64,000 nucleotides of DNA from Amorphophallus konjac (Eukaryota; Streptophyta; Magnoliopsida; Alismatales; Araceae), in NCBI GenBank assembly GCA_022559845.1, contig CM040118.1:443484053-443548052 (forward strand), in the 5' to 3' direction. Below the pieces are notes generated by a model. It was not told the DNA's origin, ran no database searches, and saw only the letters and a program-made list of their open reading frames with translations. Below, in pieces: positions 9,722 to 20,970 of the stretch (its first letter is position 1; each line of letters begins with the position of its first letter). A program made the position numbers and the translations under genes.

Positions 9722-11430
9722 TCAAGAGGCCAACGCTCGGTTGACTCGGTCTTGATCTCCTCGCGTCCAGCCACTGACTCTGCCTCGTGTGGAAACTGGC
9801 TCGGACAAGAGGTGGTCGAGCCAGTTGGATCGGGTGGCCCGTGACAAAGGTGACAGAGGGAACCGCTCCGCCCTGGGCACGCCGCCAGAAGGCTCTGCTC
9901 GAGCGACGAAGCTGACTGCCTCCCCGGGCGAACCCCCAACCTCGACCGGCGCCGCGAGATCGACCGCACCGGGAACTTCAAGCACTTGAGGCTGCAACGC
10001 CCTCGCGGGCGAACCCCCAGCCCTGCCTGTCTCGGCCCGCACCTCGCCGACCGAGACATCACCGACTCCGACCGATCACCCGGTCTCAGCGTCAACTACT
10101 TCAAGATCGGCCCCCTCTACCCCCGTGGGGGGGAGAGCTGACCCATCGCCGCCCTCTAAAGGGCCCCCGGTCTCCTCAGCCCCCTCTCGCCTGGCAGGTG
10201 GGGGAGCTGGCCCCGAGGGGTCGGCCCCATCTTTCCCCCGAGAGGGGAGTGCCGCCGAGCTGGAGTCACCCCCGACGGTAGTAGGAAGACCTGCCTTCTT
10301 GGCTCGCTTCCTGGCCTTCGCGGCCTCCCGCAACTTTCCCGCCGTGGGATCCTTGCGCTTCGTACCAGTTGGTCGTGAAGATCCCTCGGGGTTCACCCCC
10401 TTGCCCTTCTCTCGGGTTTGGGCGCGACCCGCAGAAGCATCTAGTTCGTCGGCCGCCGAGTCATCTCCCAGATCAATGACCTCATCAGCTTCCTCCAGAG
10501 GTTCCCGCCTCACATCTGCAACAAAGGAAGAAGACCCGGTCAGGAGAAAGAAAGTAACTACCACCCCAGGAGAAGAACCTCGAGAGCGGTACCTGTCGAC
10601 GTCAACCGTGTAAGAAAACATTGTTCGATGTTCTCCGGCGTCACCAGCTCCTCGGTCGACTGGCGGTTATCCAGTAGACGAGCGGCCTGCCGCTCCACGT
10701 GGGGAGGGAACTCCTCCTGGCGAGGGGGAAGATTCGGATGAAAATTGGGCGAGACCAGACATCTCCAAGACTCGTCCGTCGCCTCCGCCTTCACCCAGAA
10801 GAATTGGGTCTTCCACCCCTTGTGCGAGGAGTCCTTCACTGCGAGTGAGATGCAACTCCTGTTCCTCCTTGCCTGGATAAAGTAGAAGCCCTTCCCCGCC
10901 GACGGTTGCGCCTTCAACTCGAAAAAATAGTGAAAGAGGTCCAAGGAAGGAAAAATGTCATGCTGACGACAGAGAATCCGAAAGGCGGAAAGAAGGAGAT
11001 ACGAGTTGGCCACCAACTGAATAGGCACCAACCGGAAAAACTCGAGAAGCATAAGTACAAAAGGCTCGAAGGGAAGGCGGAACCCACTCTTCCAAGCCAG
11101 AAGGAAAGTGCAAATGTGCTCCGTGCGGCTGTCCAGACTCGTCTCATACGGGGCGGCAGCAGCAAAGCTGTACCTGAGAGGCAAGCGAAAACGATGCTCC
11201 AGCTTCCTCACCTCGGCTTCCCCCAACTCACTGCAATTGGGGACGGGCTCCCCCCTCGCCTGCTCGATTTCCAAAGGCAGATCCGCCATCGAGCTGGAAG
11301 ATGATCCCTCGTGCGAGCTCGAAGACACCGGGGGGGAAGGAAGTTGCCGGACCGCCTCCGCGGTTATCCTCGCCAACTCCTCAAACGCCGCCGTAAGACT
11401 TTGCGTCTCCACTGTGCTCTCACGGCGCAT
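9722..11430 (-). CDS. Antisense gene of the Tat element (gypsy-type 'Transposase_28'-like protein), two exons, damaged
   Basis: Runs opposite to pol, between pol and the 3' LTR, where Retand, Grande and RIRE2-type elements carry an antisense ORF. Exon 1 (11430-10593, ATG at 11430) encodes a hydrophobic/aromatic domain with RLPLRYSFAAAAPYE, FRLPFEPFVLMLLEFFR, LVPIQLVANSYLLLSAFRIL and a FYFIQARR/FFWVKAE segment. This resembles the plant family annotated as putative gypsy-type transposon protein (PF04195). Exon 2 (10515 down to a TGA at 10078) is acidic then Lys/Arg-rich (KARKRAKKAG, a possible nuclear signal). Past that TGA (probably an old CGA) the same frame stays open to 9722. Spliced length is 425 residues, about 540 if the TGA was once sense. 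Function is unknown. Confidence 0.7.
10516..10592 (-). other. Predicted 77-bp intron in the antisense gene
   Basis: Minus strand: donor GACAG/GTACCG, acceptor CTTTGTTGCAG/ATGTG with a pyrimidine-rich stretch before it. Exon 1 ends in phase 1 and exon 2 continues DVRREPLEEADEVIDLG in frame, joining two ORFs that otherwise overlap in different frames. Confidence 0.65.
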
Positions 11431-11433
11431 CAA

Positions 11434-11744
11434 GGAGCCCCAGAAGCAAAAAAACTAAGGAAAGCCTAAAACCATGAGAAGCCTAGAACGACGAACATCG
11501 CCCAATGCCTATAAAACCCTGGAGGAAGGCGGCGCGTCGTTCCGTGCTCTGAGAAAAGGGGGCCCCTTCTTTTCAAATCCGTCAGGATCATCATTACGGG
11601 CCCAGACGACCACTACACGTGGCTCCATAACGCCAACAGAATTCCACCCACCTGAGCCACGCCGGTCCAAAGCCTCAAAAACTACTCGACCGAGCCTCCA
11701 TGGCTCAGGAGTAGGAGGGGGACAAGTGGAGAGGGGGATTTCTG
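11434..11744. other. Tat untranslated region between antisense gene and 3' LTR
   Basis: No convincing gene. It should contain the antisense gene's promoter (minus strand) and the plus-strand purine tract; the purine-rich run at about 11709-11742 ('gtaggagggggac...gagaggggga') is the best tract candidate. Confidence 0.4.
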
Positions 11745-12506
11745 CAGCCCACTCAAAGAGCAGCCCAACAAGACCCAACAGGGTCCAACGAGGCAAGCTC
11801 ACCTGAGTGACAGCCCACAGGGCCTACTTAGGAAAGAAAATCCCAATGAACAAACACTCGAGGAACCAACTCTCCCCGGCGGCCCCTAGGCTCGGAGGGC
11901 CCGAGTAATGGTCAGGTCACAAGGAGGGTCCGGCCCAAGCCGTTTTCCCGCCCGGGAGAGACAGGCATTCGCCGACCTATCCGACCCCTCTTTCGCCGAG
12001 CTATGCTCATCGCCCAGACAGGGCTGGCGTTTCAGAAGCTCGGCCAGACAGGATATTATCCGTTCGTGCTGCCGTTAAGAGTCCCTAACGGACAGGGGAA
12101 TCAAGAAGCCGCCGGACTTTGAGGCGATAACGTTCCCACGATAAGGTCATGAAAGCCCACGTTGAGGATGTAACTCCCGCCGGAAACCCCTCAGCTTGCA
12201 GGACTCCTGAAGGTGGCGTACTATTTAAACCAGGGATACCCTCTGGTGGAAGGTAAGGGCCATTATGGCACTCATACACCCAAACTCCTGAGCACAATCC
12301 GCTTCACCCCTCTGGTGGAGAGGAATCTCGCGCACTAGTTTTTCTCCTCCCATTATTGCTTCCACCACAGCTCTACTAACTTAACCATCGGAGGGTTTTT
12401 CCCCAGGGAAACCCCCTGGGCCCTCTGATACGTTTCCCTGTCTTGCAGCTCATCTTCTGGTGATCCACAGCCCGCTCAGGACACAGCGCGAGATTTCGCC
12501 TCTTCA
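11745..12506 (+). repeat. Tat 3' LTR (right end certain, left end approximate)
   Basis: The right end TCTTCA (12506) is fixed by the match to the 5' LTR remnant. The left end is placed after the purine-rich tract near 11740 and could be off by some tens of bases. A TATA-like TATTTAAA lies at about 12222. Only the last 150 bp has a partner in this window. Confidence 0.55.
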
Positions 12507-12866
12507 GATGGGTAAGAAATAGGCTGATTTAGTTAGCCGATCGATAATTACTCAAATTTCATCATATCCGCCCCGAGACTTGGGTAAACCTATGATAAAG
12601 TCCATGCCAATGTCTTCCCACTTCCACTTGGGAATATCCAGCGGATGTAGCTTTCCGGTGGATTTTTGATGTTCTGCCTTCACTTGTTGGCATGTGAGGC
12701 AACGAGACACAAAGTCTGCTACCTCCCTTTTCATGTTAGGCCACCAAAAAGTTCTTTTTAAGTCTTGGTACATCTTAGTGGCTCTAGGGTGGATCGTGTA
12801 CCTCGATCTATGAGCTTCTTCAAGAATCTTCTTCTTCAATTCGGGACAGTCAGGCACACATGTTCA
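12507..12866 (-). pseudogene. Tekay integrase, N-terminal part up to the Tat insertion
   Basis: Minus-strand reading: CVPDCPELKKKILEEAH, then the zinc finger pair H...H (HRSRYTIHPRATKMYQDL) and CLTCQQVKAEHQ, then WKWEDIGMDFIIGLP with the first catalytic Asp, DEI, an in-frame TGA (12552-12554, usually Trp), and VIIDRLTKSAYFLPI. It stops at the Tat 3' LTR edge (12507). The next visible residues, EDMLRAC, lie at 3956 on the other side. The part of the core that holds the second Asp and the Glu is absent from both sides. Confidence 0.85.
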
Positions 12867-14018
12867 TTCATGAAATAGCAATCTGCCATCAGGTGCCAGC
12901 TTGAAATCTAGTCTCTCGTCCAGCTTGCTCTTTATCTCCACTAGTGAGGGATCTTCTTCCTATAGCTTCTTGATTTCAGATAGCAAATCTTGATGTAGGC
13001 TCATATGAGATAGAATAATACACATGTCCTTCTCATCTGTGCTGATATCAAGCTCAGAGAATTTCTCTAGCAGCTCCCATTCTTGTATCATACAGTTGGC
13101 TAATATTGTTCTCGGCTTTCGACTAAGGGCATCAGCTACGGAATTACCCTTACCAGGATGGAACTGTATAATGAATTCGAAATCCTTAAGATACTCGAGC
13201 CAACGCCTTTGCTGCATGTTCAGCTCCGTTTGGGAGAATAAGTACTTGAGGCTTTTATGATCAGAGTACACAGTGAATTGTTCTCCGTAGAGATAGTGCC
13301 TCCAAATCTTCAAAGCGAATACTACCGCGGCCAGTTCTAAGTCATGAACCGGGTAGTTCTCTTCATGTTTCTTCAATTGTCGGGAAGAGTATGCAATGAC
13401 TCTTCCATTCTGCATCAATACATATCCGAGGCCAATACCCGAAGCATCGGTATATACCTCGTATTTTTCTCCTTCAATTGGTAATGATAAGACTAGAGCA
13501 GTGGTCAAGAGATCCTTCAAACCTTGGAAACTCTTTTCACAGTCTTCATTCCACTCATGAGGCACTTCCTTACGGGTTAACCTGGTCAGAGGAACGGCAA
13601 TCTTGGAGAAGTCCTTGATAAAACGTCGATAGTAACCAGCTAGACCCAAGAAGCTTCGAATTTCCGTTGCATTTGTGGGCTGTTCCCAGTTCTTCACGGC
13701 TTCGACCTTTGATGGGTCAACAGCAATTCCGTTCTTTGAAATAATATGGCCTAAGAAGGATACTTCCTCAAGCCAGAATTCACACTTGCTGAATTTGGCA
13801 TAAAGCTTGTTTTCCCTCAATATCTATAATGCCTTCTTGAGATGTTCTTCATGATCCTTTTTGGTCTTGGAATAGATCAGAATATCATCAATAAAGACCA
13901 TAATGAATTGGTCTAAATAGGGTATGAATATGCTGTTTATTAACTGCATAAAAGCTGCAGGGGCATTTGTTAGTTCGAAAGGCATAATAGTAAATTTGTA
14001 ATGCCCATACCTACTTCA
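12867..14018 (-). pseudogene. Tekay RT C-terminal half and RNase H
   Basis: Same frame as the upstream RT. After a TGA (14016) it reads [26 protein letters not shown] and [11 protein letters not shown] (RT catalytic pair, about 13880). A TAG follows at 13824-13826, then [20 protein letters not shown], the RNase H start [49 protein letters not shown] and ADALSRKPR. All RNase H acidic residues appear kept. Stops at 12960 (TAG) and 12864 (TGA) separate it from integrase. MPFG of the RT consensus is MPFE here. Confidence 0.85.
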
Positions 14019-14954
14019 GAATGCAATTTTATGAATGTCTTCTTCTTTGATCTTCAATTGGTGGTAACTAGAACGAAGATCAATCTTGGAGAAATATGAG
14101 GCTCCAGATAATTGATCGAACAGCTTGTCAATCCTCGGCAGCGGGTATTTGTTCTTGATTGTAAGATGATTTAGCTGCCGATAGTCGATGCATAGTCTCA
14201 TCGATCTGTCCTTCTTTTTGACGAACAGCACAGGTGCTCCCCAAGGGGAAGTACTTGGCCTGATGAAACCTTTTTTCAATAACTCCATTAGTTGCTCCTT
14301 TAGTTCCTTCAGCTCAGTAGGAGACATTCTATATGGTGCCCTGGAAACAGGACCAGCACCAGGGACAAGGTCGATCGTGAATGACACCTTCCTTTCCGGG
14401 GGTAAGCCGGTTAAATCTTTTGGAAAAACATTGAGAAAATCCCGAATTACACGGATGTCTTCAAGTTTAACCTTCTCAACTTCCGTGGCAGTCACGAATG
14501 CTATGAAAGTCATGCATCCCTTATCCATAAGCCATCTAGCTCGGAGTGCTGATATAAGAAGTGATTTACTCCGAGGGCTATTGTAAACTAGCTCTGGGAA
14601 ATCCACGAAAGTTACCTTGCCATGCCGGCAATCTACAGTTGCTTGGTATGTGGACAACCAATCAGCACCTAGTATGACATCATAACCTTTCATATCTAGG
14701 GATATCAGATCAGCAGTCAAATTGCTTCCCTTAATCATCACTTCACAATTTGGATAGTGGTAAGTGATATCAGACTCGTTTCCAAGAGGTGTAGATATGA
14801 CCAAATCTAATAGTTCATGTTTCTTAGAAAATGAAGCATCAAATTGCTTGGAATCGAAGGAATGAGTTGCTCCGATATCAAATAAAACTTGAGCAGTTTT
14901 AGAACAAATTGTGAGAGTACCATCCATAATTCTGCCTTCAATGGGTTCCGTCTC
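14019..14954 (-). pseudogene. Tekay protease and RT N-terminal half
   Basis: Begins with the aspartic protease ([19 protein letters not shown]). The usual D-T/S-G triad reads D-I-G, a change expected to harm catalysis, with [20 protein letters not shown] after it. RT follows with [59 protein letters not shown] and [14 protein letters not shown]. It is in the same frame as gag and the downstream RT. The open stretch ends with TGA at 14016 in place of an Arg codon. Confidence 0.85.
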
Positions 14955-15920
14955 TCAGAGAGCATACAGACGACCTTGTTTCTTTACCGGACACTTCTCA
15001 TCTTTGGTATCTTGCTCCTTCATCAGTGGGCAGTCTGGGATTCGATGCTCTCGACTCCCTCATCGAAGACAAGCTCCTAACTTCCTCCAGCATTCCTCGG
15101 TCTTATGGCCAGCTTTATCACAATACTTGCAAATTTCCTTTGATGGTGTGGTGGTGGAGAATGGCATGTCATTCTTCTGGAATTTCTTTGCCTTGGAGGG
15201 CTCCCCTCCCATGAAGAATCGCTTCTTGTTGAATGATTGTTTGAATTTTCCTGGGCTTGTGACGGGTTCCTTCTTGTCTCTTCCTCGGATTCTCTCGGAC
15301 AATTCGTTGGCGTCTTCCAACAATTGGGCACGCCGAACTATCTCCGAATAGACTTGGATGTCCATCGGGGCAAGTTGTGTGATATAATGGGGCCGAAGCC
15401 CGTTGAGGAATCTTCTCGCCTTCATCTTTTCCGTACACACCAAGTGGGGTGCATACCAAGATAATCTGGAAAACTGGGCCTCATACTCGGCCACTTTCAA
15501 CCCCCGTTGTTTTAGAACGGTAAATTCTGTGGCCTTCTTCTCCTGGATATGGTCGGAGAAGTACTTGTTGTTGAAATGCTCTGTGAATTCATCCCATGTG
15601 ACATGGTCTTCTGGCAGTGTTGCTTCTATGGATTCCCACCAGCATCGAGCATCTCGCTCCAGTTGGAATACAGCCAGTAAAACCTTCTCTTCGTCCGCGC
15701 AGTACATCACACAGAAGATTCATTCCATCTCCTTCAGCCAATTCCCGGCATCATCGGGGTCGGACGAACCCGTGAACCTCGGTGGGTTCATGTTATGGAA
15801 ACTTCGGTGGAGATCTCCCGCTCCACGGTTTGCTCCGCCTTGGGCCACTTGTTGTAGTGCCTGTGTAAGGCCTTCCACGGTGCGCTGCATCTCGTGCCAT
15901 TGGGCTCTTTCTGTAGCCAT
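14955..15920 (-). pseudogene. Tekay gag with two zinc knuckles
   Basis: Starts at ATG 15920 (MATERAQWHEMQRTVEGL), then NPPRFTGSSDPDDAGNWL. A TGA (15720-15722) interrupts before IFCVMYCADEEKVLLAVFQL, and the capsid-like domain follows (DARCWWESIEATLPED, TWDEFTEHFNNKYFSDHI, FLNGLRPHYITQLAP). The first CCHC knuckle is CKYCDKAGHKTEEC. The second is damaged: its second Cys is replaced by TGA (15060-15062), with GSREHRIPDC after it. A third TGA is at 14955. All stops are TGA in an otherwise intact frame. Confidence 0.85.
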
Positions 15921-16133
15921 GATCCTACAAAGGAGTTAAGTATGATAAAGATCGGGTTTACTTGTAAGGTCAAAAGTTATTATAAAACTTAACCCATGGC
16001 TCTATCCATCTCACCGGGTAAGGTATATCTATCCCTGGACTCAGGTTATACCTATCCTTGGACTCAAGTTTTTACTTAGATTTCAATTTCTAACTTTTTA
16101 TTTCTTCTAGTTTCCTATGTTTGAAAACCTAGG

Positions 16134-16144
16134 TTCTGATACCA
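16134..16144 (-). other. Primer binding site of the Tekay element (tRNA-iMet type)
   Basis: The minus strand reads TGGTATCAGAA, seven bases inside the 5' LTR end (TGACA at 16152). This is the usual initiator-Met primer site of chromoviruses. Confidence 0.8.
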
Positions 16145-16990
16145 CGAAGACTGTCACGCCCCGAGCGCGGAAGATACTCGGATGTGTGACGCGTCTATAT
16201 AGATTGTGTCATTAGAGCGATAAAATTTTTGATATATATAATTCGGAGTGCGCAAAAGACTAATAAAAGCTAATAATCCCAATAGTCCAAGTGATGTTTA
16301 TTTGATTAACCAAAGGAAATAAAGATAGTCCATGACAAATTCCAATTCATTAAAAAGATAACACTAGGCTAAGTGCCTTAACATGGTTCAGACAAGTAGA
16401 CTGACATATTGGAAATACAAGGTAGGACTCAAATAAAATTCAAGGACGCGACAAGCTAATGATAGGTGACTGGCGTTATAGCACTCTTCACTCGGCCTCA
16501 ATCCCATTCTTGTCGCTATCCGATTCACCCGAAAATATTAGGAAGCAACTGGATGAGTGAATCGCTCAATAGGAATTACATCTCAAATACGAGCAATCTT
16601 TACGTGATTTACAAGTTGCATGTATTATCAGTATGGCTATGCATGATGTACGTATAAAAAAATCAGGTATATAGGTAAATTTAGGCATGATAAATAATAA
16701 GAGATCAAGAACTGTATAAAGAGAGTATATCAAGATTTCAAGTATTTGACAAGCAGTATTTTAAGAATTTACAGATGTAAATGCCACTTCGGGCAAGCAA
16801 GGATTCGTGTACAAGTATGTATACAGGTATGAGAAGGAACTCATGTACAAGTATATCAAGTAAAAATTCAATTCAAGAAAGTATTGTCAAGTACGTATAA
16901 GTAGAATTGGCTATTATCAAACAAGTATTTGCCCTTTCTCGGGCCACAAGTCAAGTATTGCCGTTCCGGGCTAGGCAAGTCAAGTAAGTA

Positions 16991-16992
<2 letters not shown>

Positions 16993-17025
<33 letters not shown>
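16993..17025. repeat. (GA)n microsatellite
   Basis: About 16 uninterrupted GA units inside the Tekay 5' LTR. Confidence 0.95.
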
Positions 17026-17028
<3 letters not shown>

Positions 17029-17920
17029 GGGTGGAGTGTCTCAAGTCAAGCAAGTACTCCGGTGCAATGTAAAACACCGTGATCAATAAACTCCCATGGG
17101 CACAAGTACCTTCGGGTGCTCCTCCCAAGACCAGACGGAGCCCTATATGCACATCATTTCATGTATTACCTTTGACATCCACTCTCATTTATAGCCAATA
17201 TGGAATTTCAAGAATTTAGAAACGTAGTATTACAGATGAGATTAACTAGTCATTTAGTTATGGAGGACTCTAGAGGTGGCCCCTACAGGCTCAAGAGGTG
17301 GCTCCCGTCGTGTAGCACTTCACGCCGTACGGCCTTAAGAGGTGGCTCCCACAACGTAGGACTTTGCCCTGCATGGCACTTAGCTCCTACACTCCCAAAT
17401 GATAGTTTAAGAGGTTCAAGGTTTGACTAGGTAGGGTATACACGAGTAGATTTTTCATGGAATGGAATTCAAGAATTCATCATACGCAGGAGTCTGGATT
17501 AGGGTTATGTTTGCATAATTCTCGAGACATTAGGATCACAAGTTGTAATTACTGAGTTGGCATCTAAGGGTTTGCTAATCTTTCAAATTTTTAATTTTTG
17601 GAAATTTATATAAGCATACATCAAATTGGCGCCTCCCAGGATGTCTTCATTTAATTGAAGACGTCCTTGAAGTCGTCAATTCAGTAAATGGCGCCCTGGC
17701 TTGGGGCACCAATTACAGGGGTTATTTATTTGAATATATATAAGTATATAAAGAATTGGCGCCCATGTATGCAGTCTTCAATTAATTGAAGACTTGCTGG
17801 CTGCTGTCATTTAAAGAATTGACGCCTGAGGGTTGCCCAACCTTTCAAATTTTTAATTTTTCAAAAAAATATATACACATATGAAATTGGCGCCCCTCAT
17901 GACATCTTCAATTAATTAAA

Positions 17921-18017
17921 GACTTGAGGGCCGTCTTCAATTCAGTAATTGAAGACTTGAGGGCTGTCTTCAATTCAGTAATTGAAGACTTGAGGGCCGT
18001 CTTCAATTTAGTAATTG
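17921..18017. repeat. Three tandem 33-bp repeats
   Basis: Unit 'gaagacttgagggc(c/t)gtcttcaatt(c/t)(a)gtaatt', three copies differing at one or two bases. They create a spurious ORF with an 11-residue period. Confidence 0.85.
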
Positions 18018-18056
18018 ACGCCTGGGGCTGCTCAACCTTTCAAAATTATGATTTTT

Positions 18057-18060
<4 letters not shown>

Positions 18061-18129
<69 letters not shown>
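18061..18129. repeat. (TA)n microsatellite, about 34 units
   Basis: Uninterrupted TA tract of about 69 bases between two palindromic modules. Confidence 0.97.
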
Positions 18130-18131
<2 letters not shown>

Positions 18132-20429
18132 AAATTGGCGCCCCTCCTCAAGTCTTCAATTAATTGAAGACTTGAGGGCCGTCTTCATTCCAGTAATTGG
18201 TGCCCTGGCTTGGGGCGCCAATCACAGGGTGTGATTTTCACCCAACAGATGCGTTTTGTGACTCAAAGCACTGTTCATTTCTAAAAAAAATTCTCGAAAT
18301 CCGAACGAAAGGACATGAGTGTGTAGTATAAATCCTCGGGAGTCTAGAAACATGTTCAGTTAAAATTACTGAGTTTTGGTTTCATAAATAATAATTTTCA
18401 AACATTATATCTTTAATTTTCTCAAGGAATTGATGACCTGTGAGCAATCTTATTTTAATTGAAAACTCACATGGTGTCGTCAATTTAAGTTTCAACCCCT
18501 CGTGAGTTGTGCTTCGCATCAGAACTGTAAGTTTCGTAATACAAGTCACTATTCATTTCTCTAAAGTTTCTCTGAATCATAATCCGAAGACATGGTTAGA
18601 TGGAGAAAAATCTCAGGGTCACAGAAATATATTCCGTCAAAATTTTCATGGTTTAGTTTATTAGTTATAGATTTTTGAAGACTTTGATTTACTGATTTCT
18701 GGGAATTCCAGAAAATTGAATTGACGTCATTGCTCAAGTCTTCATTTAATTGACGACTTCGTGCGAAGTCTTCAATTCTGTAATTGGCGCCCTGGTCAGG
18801 GGCGTCTCTTATAGAGGGTGATACACTATTCATTTACTATTCATCAGTGTAAAAAGGTTCTGAATCAGGAATTAATGATATGAATATGTTGCGAAAAATG
18901 TCAGGATTCCAGAAACATGTTTATGCAAAAATTTAGTACTTTAGTTCGATAGTTATGGATTTTTGAATGTATTGAATTATCAATTACTCAAAATTCTAGA
19001 AATCGAATTGACGACATGGTGCATGTCTTCATTTAATTGAAGACTTCGACGAAGTCTTCAATTTGTTAATTGGCACCGTAGTCAGGGGCGCCATTTTCAA
19101 ATGACTTGGGTGTTTAAAACGTTAACAGAGGCTATAATTTAAGGTTTAAAATAGGATTATTAAGACTAAAAACTAGTGTGAGAAAATACGTTAAAAATTT
19201 CATGATCATGCTAATAAACTAAGTTCAAACTCATAAAAAAATCCTGATAATAGTATGTAACAAGCTATTAACAGATGTATAACATGGTATTATTCTTGGT
19301 CATGATAAAGCCAGAATATATATATATATATAGCGTGGTTGACTAGTTGATCGAACTCTAAGCATGCATCAATTAACCTATTTAGCTACTAGTTAGGCAA
19401 GGATTTGAGAACACCTACCTCTGTGAAGTGGCAGGAGTTGACAGGAGAGGAAGAAGCAGCCCTTCCCTTCCTCTACAACTCTTCAGAGCTTGTTCCCGTA
19501 TCTAGCCTTCAAACTAACTAAATAGGGGAAAAATAGAGTGTATTTTTTAACCTTAGGGTCGACAGGATGGGGGACAAGATCCAGAATTATAGGATATTTA
19601 GTGGGTTTACAGCCTACACAGGCTGGAGGGATAGAATGATCGTGATAGTTGTCGGAAAAGAAATGACGCCCAAGAGAGGGTCGTGTCTTTCATAAGTTAA
19701 GATTTCTATGTTAAACTTCAAAGATTTTTATCTTAAAAAATTGATGCAATTTGTTTGTGAAATTTCAGGGGTGAGACCCTTACATTTTTCTCTATTTTTA
19801 CATATAATTTTTTTTAAAAAATTCTTTTTAAATAAAAAGTGGCACTATTTACGTCACTATTCACGTTTAGGAAATAACGACTTAACATATGTCGTTATTT
19901 TGAACGGAGACTTTTTATTCACTTTACACTAATCAAAATTGTCTATATACCCTTTCTCACTTTCTAAATTATGTTTATCCTTTAACACTTCATCTATATA
20001 CCCCTATTTCTTCAAAACAATGATATAATGTAAAAGTTGAAATATGAAATTTTCTAAATTATGACAATATGAATTGGCATCTTGTAAAAGTGATGTTTAT
20101 CCTTTAAAACTCTATCTATATAACTTATTTCTTATTTCTTTAGAATAGTGTAATAAGATGTATTATTAATTTCCTAAGTGATTGAAAATATACTTTGGCA
20201 TCTTCTAAAGCATCTATTGGTAATTAAATATTTTAAATGGTTAATCGAATAGAATTAGAATATGAGTTCAATAATTAAATAAATATATATATATAATAAT
20301 TTTTTTTGTATATTTCTATTTTAAAATTCTCGGATGTTACAAATGATGACTTAGACAACTGAGCCAATGTTCTCATCTGATAGCTTAACAACTAAGCAGA
20401 AGATGTAGCAACCTTTAGTCAAGTCGACA

Positions 20430-20970
20430 TATATTGTCGAAGACCGGCAGCTTGAGTTGTTTAGATTTGGAAAAATCAGTCGACCTTAGAAAATTCAATC
20501 GACTTAATTTTGGAAAATCTGTCGACCTAAGAGAAGTCAGTCCACTGACATTTCTTCTGGACTGCCCATGTGATCAGCTAATCGTGTGCCAAATGTTCAT
20601 GTGCTGAAGCTCATGTGCTGACACAAGGAGTCAACCCAGCAAGCCTCAAGTCGACTCATATTAACTGAAGTAACTGCAAGCAGCAACAACAACAAGCTTC
20701 AGCAAGGCCAGCATAAGTAGCAACAGTAGCAGCAGCCTTCAACAATGAAGTCGACACACCCTTGAACAATGAAGCCTTGGTGTCGATGCAATAGTAGCCA
20801 GCTGCTTCAATAGCATCAGCAGCAATAGCTAACAACAGCTAACAAGCATCAGCAATGGTAGCAGCCAGCAAGGAAAAATCTGTCGACCTGCCCAAGTCCA
20901 GTCGACTGAAAAATGCTAAACTCAGTCGACCTATTGAAATTCAGTCGACAGATATGCACATCAATCGACT
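20430..20970. repeat. Cluster of GTCGAC-centred motifs in the Copia LTR
   Basis: About ten copies of 'cagtcgacc'/'tcagtcgac' or one-base variants at irregular spacing (near 20434, 20484, 20504, 20520, 20750, 20882, 20904, 20927, 20945 and 20964). Confidence 0.8.

Larger units (their letters stand above)
3957..12506 (+). mobile_element. Tat-type Ty3/Gypsy element with antisense gene, inserted in the Tekay integrase
   Basis: Order: 5' LTR remnant, primer site, gag, protease, RT, RNase H, a second (archaeal-type) RNase H, integrase, an antisense gene, 3' LTR. The second RNase H plus an antisense ORF between pol and the 3' LTR is characteristic of the Tat lineage (Retand/Ogre/Grande/RIRE2-like). 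GC content is clearly higher than in the surrounding Tekay DNA. Most of the 5' LTR is deleted and no target-site duplication survives. Coding regions carry frameshifts and stops, so it is not autonomous. Confidence 0.85.
17620..18230. repeat. Cluster of palindromic modules in the Tekay LTR
   Basis: Five or more imperfect copies of a module: 'ttggcgcc', then a GTCTTCAATT/AATTGAAGAC hairpin, then 'gggccgtcttcaattcagtaatt', then 'ggcgccctgg'. Perfect palindromes occur at 17773-17794 (22 nt) and 18146-18177 (32 nt). Confidence 0.85.
1591..20341 (-). mobile_element. Tekay-type Ty3/Gypsy chromovirus (minus strand), broken by two later insertions
   Basis: Read right to left: 5' LTR (20341-16152), tRNA-iMet-type primer site, gag, protease, RT, RNase H, integrase, chromodomain, purine tract, 3' LTR (3159 down to 1591, cut by another LTR). 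The LTR ends are TGTAACA and TGACA. A Tat element is inserted in the integrase at about 3957-12506. Gag-pol is one reading frame with nine in-frame stops and no frameshift that I found. The two LTR copies differ at several per cent. Assignment to Tekay/Del rests on the chromodomain tail and the gag-pol organisation. Confidence 0.85.
16152..20341 (-). repeat. Tekay 5' LTR, 4.19 kb, rich in palindromes and microsatellites
   Basis: Bounded by TGTCACGCC (16152) on the plus strand and TGTTACA (20341), which gives TG...CA termini and a primer site next to it. It holds a (GA)n tract, a long (TA)n tract, three tandem 33-bp units and several long palindromes built on GTCTTCAATT/AATTGAAGAC, plus GGCGCC hairpins. 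The part from about 18795 to 20341 recurs at 1591-3159. No protein gene is supported inside. Confidence 0.85.

Noticed and set aside
11509..11802. 97-codon minus-strand ORF upstream of the Tat antisense gene
   Set aside because: No recognisable domain; overlaps the probable purine tract and LTR edge.
17924..18163. 79-codon ORF with an 11-residue repeat and Ile-Tyr run
   Set aside because: It is the translation of the 33-bp tandem repeats and the (TA)n tract inside an LTR.
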